A stretch of DNA of 64,000 nt from Phoronis australis. Its lineage: Eukaryota > Phoronida > Phoronidae. This document shows, in pieces, positions 57,321 through 64,000 of this stretch (position 1 is its first letter; each line of letters begins with the position of its first letter). The position numbers and the translations under genes were made by a program. The DNA is taken from NCBI GenBank assembly GCA_002633005.1, contig NMRA01000021.1, positions 19,312 through 83,311 on the forward strand. Direction: 5' to 3'. The notes under the pieces are model-generated. The model ran no database searches, had not been told where the DNA came from, and saw only the letters and a program-made list of their open reading frames with translations.

Positions 57321-57570
57321 TGTGCAGTCACGGTATTTCCTCCCTTATTTCGCACAAAAATATTTATTTTTTCATTTCTCGATTTTTCAAAAGCTGATTG
57401 CCCTACAGCGAATATTCGAGACATCACCAAATATTGTTTTGAAACTTCTACACATGCAAGCCAAGTGTAAAAATCATTTTTGCGGAAATATTTGACAAAA
57501 TAAAGATTCACAAGGCCGTCATATTGCTCGCTAAGTAGGTGAAGAATTATCGTACGCTAAAAATTTAACA

Positions 57571-57755
57571 TCATGGTAAGAGATCCCGCTTCTTTTCTTT
57601 TCTTGACTTTTTGTTTACAGGTGTCGGCGTTTTATCCACAACGGTTGGAACTCTATCGGCCCAGGAAAGAGATGTTCCTTTTCTCTCGTAGTTCCGCCTC
57701 TCGTTCTTTTTTTCTTCTTTTTCGGTATCACCACCCTTTTGGTTACATTTGTGGC
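57571..57755 (-). CDS. Last exon: charged cytoplasmic tail
   Basis: The acceptor is TTTGCAG and the exon ends at TGA (57571-57573). It encodes H-K-C-N-Q-K-G-G-D-T-E-K-E-E-K-K, S-L-S-W-A-D-R-V-P-T, and a basic end K-K-S-R-K-E-K-K-R-D-L-L-P. The plus-strand frame over the same bases is its antisense. Confidence 0.75.
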
Positions 57756-60700
57756 CTGCAAATTAAATGGTTACGGTGCAGCAGGCATGGGTCAAGTCAA
57801 CAAAAATGCTCTTCCCTCTATTTGGCTACTCGAAAGAAGAGACGAATGAAAATGCTATAGACCATTTAGCCATAGAAAACAAGTTATGAAACGTTCCTAA
57901 CCCAGTATCATGTCGTAGGGCGTATGAGTAGAAACTGTCGCCCGACAATTACGCACGCAGGGGGCATAAAGATATTTTCAACGAGCGTGAATTACGAGCG
58001 TACCTTTCCAACGTAAAATACGAGCGTAAATCACGAGCGTACATTTACGAACGTAAGATTGGATCTGACAACTTTTTGTAGGACCCGGGAAAAATGGACA
58101 AATTTGACTACCTTCGCGACATCAGAAATGGCTGATTGGATTCATTTGAAACTTTTAGATAGTATGCTTTATGCGCTGTTCTCCAAACAGGTTTTAGGAA
58201 TTTTAAAGCGCCCTGCTTTTGAATCAGAGGCTATCATAAAACGAAAATAAAGTGATAAGTTACACAACAGTAACTATAGCGTTTTGTTGTTTTATCTTGG
58301 ACATTCTTAGCTAATGAAATTAAGTCGTGTTATCGTTGTCTAGCTATGAATGTAACTTTTTTTGCAAAATTTTACCAAAAAGGCATGATCACGAGACCCA
58401 AGTGGTTATACTTTAAAAGTATAGAGTAAAAAATCAAATTCTACAGCGTTTTTTCTCTCAGAAAATATATACTGTCGCTGATTTAAATTTAATTCTGTAG
58501 TTTTGTAGATATTTGACCAATATATGCATAGACTTGTCGATAAGGTCCTACATAACCTTCAGGCTCGAAATATATAAGGTAGACGTTTTTCGCTCGTCGT
58601 TTTAATTAAGTTTTTCGCTCTACGTTCATCGTCTTACAAGCGTGATAAAATGAGTGTAATATATGAGCGTAATTCTACGGGGGTACATGATTTTGATGTC
58701 ATTGTTTTCTCACATGACTTGCAACCTAATCTTTTATTGGACAGAACGATTACGCTCGTAAAACGCGGACGTGAAAAGTTTTTAAAGTATAATATACTCC
58801 CGTAATTTACCAATGTTATGTACGGATAACAGTTTCACCCCAGCAATTAAACAGAAGGAAATGCTGTTACTGGTGAATAAACAAAAGTTGCGCTAAAATT
58901 TCATGTAGGATTTCAGACCCGTGTTTTCTGTCGAAGAACACAAGTTTTGATTTAGCCCGCGTTCCCTTACAAAATTAATCTTTCCTTGTTCCTTACTCAG
59001 GTTAGAGGAGAAGTTTGGCCTCGGGAAGAACTTACTCATAAAATTTCAGGTGACGGCGTAACCTGAAAATTCACGAGTTTGATTTGAAGAAATGACAACC
59101 TGTCAGTTCTTCGGAAGACCTGAAACCATCTCCAAATTGTCTAAGGAACCATTTGAGGCCACTTTCGTCATGGCAACTGGTGCCAACCCAAAGTTGGCTT
59201 TTGTGATGTACATACAGTAGACTACTTACAAATTAACCATCCCGTGACAAGAACAACAGTCGCAACGCCAATGCCGCAACACGCAGCGTAGATCATTGGA
59301 AGAAGATCCCTCTTGCACGTTTCGCTGCTCGTGTGTACAACTCGTTGATCGTTATCATGACGACATTTGCAGCTGACTTGGAACTTGCAGCCGTACAAAA
59401 AGTGTTGACTGGCTGTTGTGTTGCAGTGACAGTCGCTGGCAATCACAGGTGGAGCTTTGGTCGCTTTCTGGCATGGAGTTACCAAACATTCGCGGCTGTC
59501 TAAAAATATATATGAAACGTAAAGAAAAATGTATGCATGCATGCATGTATGTATGTATATATGTATATAACAGAATAGTGTCAAAAATGCTATTTTTAAA
59601 TCCAAATCCATGTTATGCACGACTTTGATAATATGATGTTGGAAACGCCCTATGGCCATAGTCCTGTATTTGGAAAGCCTGCACGAAGTCTTACAAACCT
59701 CATGCAGATTCTATGCAGACAGGTCCTTATCTGTAACAGTTTTTGACCTGTTAACACACCATTACGACAACAGATGTGGGACAAAAATCCTTCTTTTTGT
59801 CTCACTAAGTCTAATTTCGCAGCCCAGTCGCCATTCCTGTTGCTAACCAAATCAACGTTTTGTATCGTTCAATTGAGCATTTGCCCTAAAAATCGACAAT
59901 TGCTTGGTATTTCTACACTGCCATAAGCTTTTCGACAACGTGTACGACGGTAAACTATCATGGAATGACGCTTTTCCCCAATTTTCTGCAATCAGAGCTG
60001 TGTTCCTAGCACGTTTCCTGCAATAAAAGTTTTCGCGAAATATCGCCATACATCAAAAGCGAAGCACCTGATCGCACTAACAGACAGTGATCAGTTCCTC
60101 CAACAGTTATGACAGTAACCACTTTTGGAGAATTTGTTAATTACGAGCATTTCGGTAATAGCTAAATCTCATGAAAAAGGTTCACCACAATACTGATAAT
60201 GGTGGAATAAACTCGCCCTCTGTTCAAATACTAACTTTTAGTTTAAGCCACTAAGGTTCGTGATCATTGCATTTCTTCTATGTTACTGTTTCTTATTAGA
60301 AATAGCTTAGTTGTTTACTTACCCCAAACAACCAGCGTGTAGCACTTCATTTCACTTGTTTTCCTTGAATATGAAAACATAAAGATGAAGCATAGATTAA
60401 TGAGTTTGTTTTATATCTGAATTTTGTTGAATCTCCCAGCTGTTTCGTTCGTATGGGAAATACTTTTGGCGATTATTGAGAGTCGATTTGATCCTGTTTG
60501 TGTTTAATTCTGGCCTTAGGAATAACGAAAACTGCCAAATTGAGTTTACTGTCCCTGAAACGCCTTGACTAAAATATTGTACAACAAACTAACCCGCTAT
60601 TATTAGGAAGCGCCGGGAGTAATTTTGGGTTTACAGTCTTAGCTTCCAGGTTTAGTCTATTCCAAAAAGCAACTCGATAACTCTCCGGTAACTAGCCTGT

Positions 60701-62111
60701 ACACGAGTGTGCATTGAGGTGATAGATTGTAGAAAAAAGCTGATTTGTGAAGACTGCCAACAGCGAAAAGCAACCATGTTTTCCATATCACATTAATTGG
60801 GGAGGCGAATAAGGATAAAGTGATAAACGCAGACGAGCTCCCAAAACAGACATCGAGAGTCACTTTTTCTCACCCAGTGGTATCCCTTGTTACGTCACAA
60901 ATCACGTGATACCCTTCCTGCTCCTTTACCGGTGTCCAATAGACAGCAGCATACGATACTGTGGACCGGCCTTGGTCGTCGTCTCTTACAGAAGTCCTCA
61001 TTATTCCTTTGGGGCCACTTATCAGAAATTTGCTGATTCTGTTTGAAATAGAAAAAGAAATTAAAGGTACGCATCGTGTCTTCAAAACTCTCTTGGGACG
61101 GTTTTATGGAATTTGAATATCGAGGCAATTTCTCGTTCATAACCATGCTGCAGTGTAGGTATGGAACTTATCAAACAAAGTTAAAATTTATAAATGCCGC
61201 ACCAAGAATAGCTCTGATAGTAGCACTTTTCTCCATTCCACTAGCCAAAAAGATAATTCTCAAAATGCAACCGCTTTTAATCAAGTGCATGATACCCTTA
61301 TTCCTAATCGTAGATACTGTTTGTAGCTTATGCTTACATTTTTGCATATTATTTTAGCGTTCGCTGTGGGGGGCAATTTCACTGAAAAGACTACCCACTA
61401 TAAATGAAGAGATCACGTCGTCTCAACAGATTCTGTTGGAGTTCACATGCTTCCATTTTTATCGGTGGAGATGCTGCTTAACTTAAGAAGAACAAAGTCG
61501 CAAAGACAACATTGTTACTGTTTTGCGCCATTTGGGTGGAAATTTCACTTCCTGTTCGCCCGTTCACAAAATAGAAATTTCCTAAGAGTTGGTAACGACT
61601 TTTACAAAGGTTCACTGACCTGCCTGCCAGAAGATGGCACGATTAGTTACAAGCACTGTCCATTAATTGCCATGTGATTGTAGTCGTCACGAAGCTTAAT
61701 TATGAAACGGAACTGAGCTTTTCCGTCTACCAGAACAATCAAAACTTGATGGTGCCATATTTCCGAAATAAGCAATTTGACCATGTAACTCCCCATGGCG
61801 CTGAATACACATGAAACCTGGTACTGTTGCGTCCACATAGTTTAAAAGCAACTGCTAGAAAATTATCACGTTTAAACTGCGTAGATAAATTTCGTTTTAT
61901 TTTATTAAATTATTTTTCGTTTCATAAAAAACTATCAAGGATTTGAGTCTTACCCAGTACTAGTGGCTACTTCATTTTCAGCGTACTGTTTAATAACTAC
62001 TGAAGCTTCGGGCTTCAGTAGGATTGGCTGGCTGGAGTCGTGAGTGGGAGTGACGAACGAAGGACGGGACGAACACGGCACCCCTGATGCAACTGGAGTC
62101 TTGATCACAAA
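57571..62111 (-). CDS. Single-pass membrane protein, 3' five exons (272 residues)
   Basis: Exons 61954-62111, 60874-61038, 60323-60363, 59230-59499 and 57571-57755 have canonical GT/AG borders and phases that join exactly (819 nt, ending TGA). The extracellular part reads S-S-R-P-S-F-V-T-P-T, then V-Y-W-T-P-V-K-E-Q-E-G-Y-H-V-I-C-D-V-T, a pattern (S-R-P-x-F...W-x-P-x(n)-G-x-H-x-x-C) I recall from the beta-sandwich repeats of VWDE-like invertebrate proteins. A cysteine-rich linker follows (D-C-H-C-N, C-K-C-R), one membrane helix at about residues 187-211 and a highly charged 60-residue tail. The first exon here starts in phase 0, so the signal peptide and N-terminus lie upstream, partly outside the window. 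Role unknown; probably adhesion or recognition at the cell surface. Confidence 0.75.
57960..58790. mobile_element. Element with TACGAGCGTAA subterminal repeats, in an intron
   Basis: The left cluster (57985-58050) has five direct copies of TACGAGCGTAA-like units. The right cluster (58600-58780) has similar units partly in the opposite orientation (TTACGCTCGTAAAACG). This layout resembles the TTGAATGGCTA element in plan but not in sequence. A 63-codon frame inside has no domain. It sits in the intron before the last exon of the membrane-protein gene. Confidence 0.5.
59230..59499 (-). CDS. Exon: Cys-rich linker and membrane helix
   Basis: The 270-nt phase 1-1 exon has acceptor TTTTTAG and donor GTAAGT. 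It contains ten cysteines before the helix and two in it, a sequon N-T-T, and the helix L-L-P-M-I-Y-A-A-C-C-G-I-G-V-A-T-V-V. The longer open frame that runs upstream of 59499 is intron. Confidence 0.85.
60323..60363 (-). CDS. 41-nt exon
   Basis: The acceptor is CATATTCAAG and the donor GTAAGT. Joined in phase it reads K-T-S-E-M-K-C-Y-T-L-V-V-W. It supplies the last strand of the extracellular domain. Found only because the phases of its neighbours (2 and 1) required such a link. Confidence 0.7.
60874..61038 (-). CDS. Exon: middle of extracellular domain
   Basis: 165 nt, acceptor TTCAAACAG, donor GTGAGA. Reads I-S-K-F-L-I-S-G-P-K-G-I-M, then D-D-D-Q-G-R-S-T-V-S-Y-A-A-V and the W-T-P...C-D-V-T-R-D-T-T-G block. 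Confidence 0.8.
61039..61953. other. Intron of the membrane-protein gene
   Basis: Two opposing open frames occur (plus 61447-61677; minus 61647-61838), neither with a domain. They are treated as intronic. Confidence 0.45.
61954..62111 (-). CDS. Exon: start of extracellular domain (phase 0 to 2)
   Basis: 158 nt, acceptor TACTTTTAG, donor GTAAGA. Reads F-V-I-K-T-P-V-A-S-G-V-P-C-S-S-R-P-S-F-V and ends Q-Y-A-E-N-E-V-A-T-S-T. The longest open frame across it is a different, non-coding frame. Confidence 0.75.
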
Positions 62112-62384
62112 CTAAAAGTAAAAGAAATATTACTAGCTTTGCTCCCCACGTGCATTCCTCCCTTTGCGATCTCAGTATTAACTGAGCAAACTGTATTTTG
62201 AAGAATTCAGGGGCCCGTTTTACAAAGGTCCTAGTCAAAACGGTATGCGCGCAGTCGACTTGAACGTAATGGTAGCATGAGTGTGAACAACTAAACGGTC
62301 ACGTTTACGTCAGCTGCAACGTTTTGCTCTTATACAAAGGCTAAGCGCAGTGTAGCATTGCAATACGGATGCAGCACTATTATG

Positions 62385-62700
62385 ACGCGATTTGGACCCG
62401 CAAATAAGAATATAAATGCGCAAACACATCATCTTGTCAAAAAAGCTCGTAGGTCTTAGATATTTTTCCCATTCAGGTAACCACGGGGCATTTTTGCACC
62501 CTTTACAAAATTATGCCGTTTGGATTAACCGATGTGCGTCGGAAACGGTTGCACTCATTGTATACTAACGGGGAGTTGAGAACTGAAGGAACGAGATTTA
62601 CCAGGTGCATAGCCAGGTAATAGTGCTTGATAAGTAAAGCGCTACATAAAATGTGGTCTAATTACTATTATTGCTTTTAATTTTAGCGTTTTAATTTTAT
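62385..62700 (-). repeat. Segmental duplicate of 56935-57247
   Basis: Diverged copy of the 3' flank of the membrane-protein gene. The last-exon sequence is no longer recognisable next to it. Confidence 0.6.
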
Positions 62701-62939
62701 TTTGATTGGTTCCAAAAATCTCAAACTAACGTCAAACTAAGCATAACCGTGTCTACGTCTTAGCTGCGACGTTGCGCGTTAACATTGAAGAAACGGTCCC
62801 TCAGCGCAGACCTAAATCTGTAGCCAGAGGGCTGTGACAACACACAAACATGCTGAGACGTGCACTTCGTAATCCTTCACGGCAGCATACCCGAAGAGAA
62901 AGAACGGAGATAGTTACGCCCGGTGTACAGTGTTCGAAC

Positions 62940-63075
62940 TTCAGCAAATATATGTGCTAGCCCGCCGGGCCAGTTAGTCTGAAAATTTACTGGCCCGGGT
63001 GCCAAGTTGACCTTTAAAAGTTACTGGCCCGGCCGTAAATCCACTGGTCCCGGAACACCGGGCCAGAGTGTATTT
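62940..63075. repeat. GGGCCAGT-rich repeat cluster
   Basis: Five close occurrences of GGGCCAGT or its complement, in both orientations, separated by TAAATTTTCAG / TTTTAAAAGTTAC spacers, in an otherwise AT-rich region. It may be an element end or a degenerate tandem repeat. Confidence 0.5.
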
Positions 63076-63944
63076 CGAACTCTGCTGGTGAACCCCATCT
63101 AGCCCCGTGCTTGTAACTCGCACTGAGCGTGAAGTCAACCTGAATTTGTGTTTTAGTTGCAACACGCAGAGAAATTTTGATACACTGCTATGGAGCTGTA
63201 TATTTAATGCAGGTCTAACTGTTGATATGCTGTGGCTCTACATTTTAGTTCATTTATGGCGCTGGGATCCTACAGCTATTTCAGAATTATAGGCCTACAT
63301 TTGAATTGGTTCAAATGACCTATAACCGGGTGTTCAGGACCTTAGTTTTATTTTTCCGATAGAGAGTGATTTCTATTTCAGTTATAGTATGGCTCACCGT
63401 AAAATAATTCTAGTTCGGTTACCAACAAGAACAATGAAACCAACAACGACTCCAGAAAATACAATCATAGCTCATTGGAGTTGGCTAACCTTGAAATTGC
63501 GGATTCGAATTATGACGCATGTGTGCATTGTCTTTGACTTGAGTTGTCGACTCATTTGACAGCATTTCAAGCTCAGATGACCGTAGTAATGTTTTAAATG
63601 CTAAAGCGCTTCGGTAAAGAATTCAACATGGACAGCTGAACAACGGCGAAATGCCCCTTTAAATATCTGATTAGATCATGCCATCGTGGTGAACGCAAAT
63701 AAATATATGGTTACTGCTTCGGATTTTTTTTTCACCTTGAGCTAGTTAAAAAAATTTTAGTTAGAGAGTTTGAATAATGTTTTTGTATTTCCAGTCTGAA
63801 TTATGCTCAAACACACTTTGAATTGACATCGTGTAAAGTTCTGCACGACATTTCAGGATACTATAATCTAATTGCGAGGCCGGGTAAAATGTTTTGCTGT
63901 AATGTACTTCAACTAAAACAAATAAACCTAAAAGATAATCTTAC
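63076..63944. other. Mostly gene-free
   Basis: Apart from the weak plus-strand exon near 63400, nothing is recognised. Confidence 0.35.
63390..63540 (+). CDS. Possible last exon of a plus-strand gene
   Basis: After a good polypyrimidine tract and TTTCAG, one frame reads N-N-S-S-S-V-T-N-K-N-N-E-T-N-N-D-S-R-K-Y and then L-E-L-A-N-L-E-I-A-D-S-N-Y-D and stops. It resembles a polar cytoplasmic tail with tyrosines, but a TAA just after the acceptor blocks this frame unless CTAG at 63409-63412 serves as acceptor. Weak. Confidence 0.2.
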
Positions 63945-64000
63945 CAAAGTAAATATTTTCTTCTTGAAAATAAATTTGTTCATCGGTTACTTTCTGGCAT
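63945..64000 (-). CDS. Possible exon cut by window edge
   Basis: An open frame C-Q-K-V-T-D-E-Q-I-Y-F-Q-E-E-N-I-Y-F ends at a good donor (G|GTAAGA) in phase 1. It could be an upstream exon of the membrane-protein gene, with another exon needed to reach phase 0, or belong to the tandem paralogue. Confidence 0.3.

Noticed and set aside
59500-59659. Upstream extension of the open frame over the membrane-helix exon
   Set aside because: The sequence above 59499 is a repetitive ATGTATGT/ATATAT intron tract directly followed by a strong TTTTTAG acceptor.

Overview
This is AT-rich, intron-rich animal nuclear DNA. Ig-type 1-1 phase exons, short split exons with GT/AG borders, THAP and hAT fragments, a Penelope-like reverse transcriptase relic, MITEs, microsatellites and very low coding density point to a marine invertebrate, either an invertebrate deuterostome or a lophotrochozoan. 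The species cannot be fixed from the sequence. Single N bases at 5865, 10864, 41363, 46018 and 54610 look like contig joins. At two of them (41363, 54610) the same sequence lies on both sides, so part of the apparent local duplication is probably unmerged allelic sequence.

Layout. 1-24 kb is a transposon graveyard: a TTGAATGGCTA-repeat element (1.3-3.2 kb), a long inverted pair (3.6/7.4 kb), a decayed hAT element with perfect 16-bp ends and a transposase relic (7.5-9.8 kb), an 812-bp hAT-type element with a perfect 8-bp target duplication (10.2-11.0 kb), a broken Penelope-like reverse transcriptase (12.2-13.8 kb), a second hAT transposase relic (16.1-17.7 kb) and several MITEs. 24-39.5 kb carries a minus-strand gene piece: one Ig-domain exon and, downstream, five 36-nt phase 1-1 microexons that each encode a 12-residue PT-G-rich hinge unit. 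Its introns are filled by repeat arrays containing perfect matches to the vertebrate CTCF core, a THAP fragment, and a nested pair of DNA elements. The inner element carries a two-exon gene for a small secreted protein resembling the start of an ML/NPC2 domain, and a second inverted copy lies at 43.5-46.7 kb.

49.2-50.9 kb is a second tandem array with CTCF-like motifs in the opposite orientation. 51.9-52.6 kb is an intact intronless METTL27-like methyltransferase gene (minus strand), the clearest single-exon gene. 53.9-55.3 kb is a probable assembly duplication. 57.2-62.1 kb holds the 3' part of a minus-strand gene for a single-pass membrane protein: five exons whose phases join perfectly into 272 residues, with a decayed second copy of the last exon and traces of a tandem paralogue upstream.

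Apart from the gene pieces named here, the long intervals look non-coding. Most other open frames are short, lack codon or domain signal, and sit in repeats. Domain and family names below are from recognition of motifs, not from a search.
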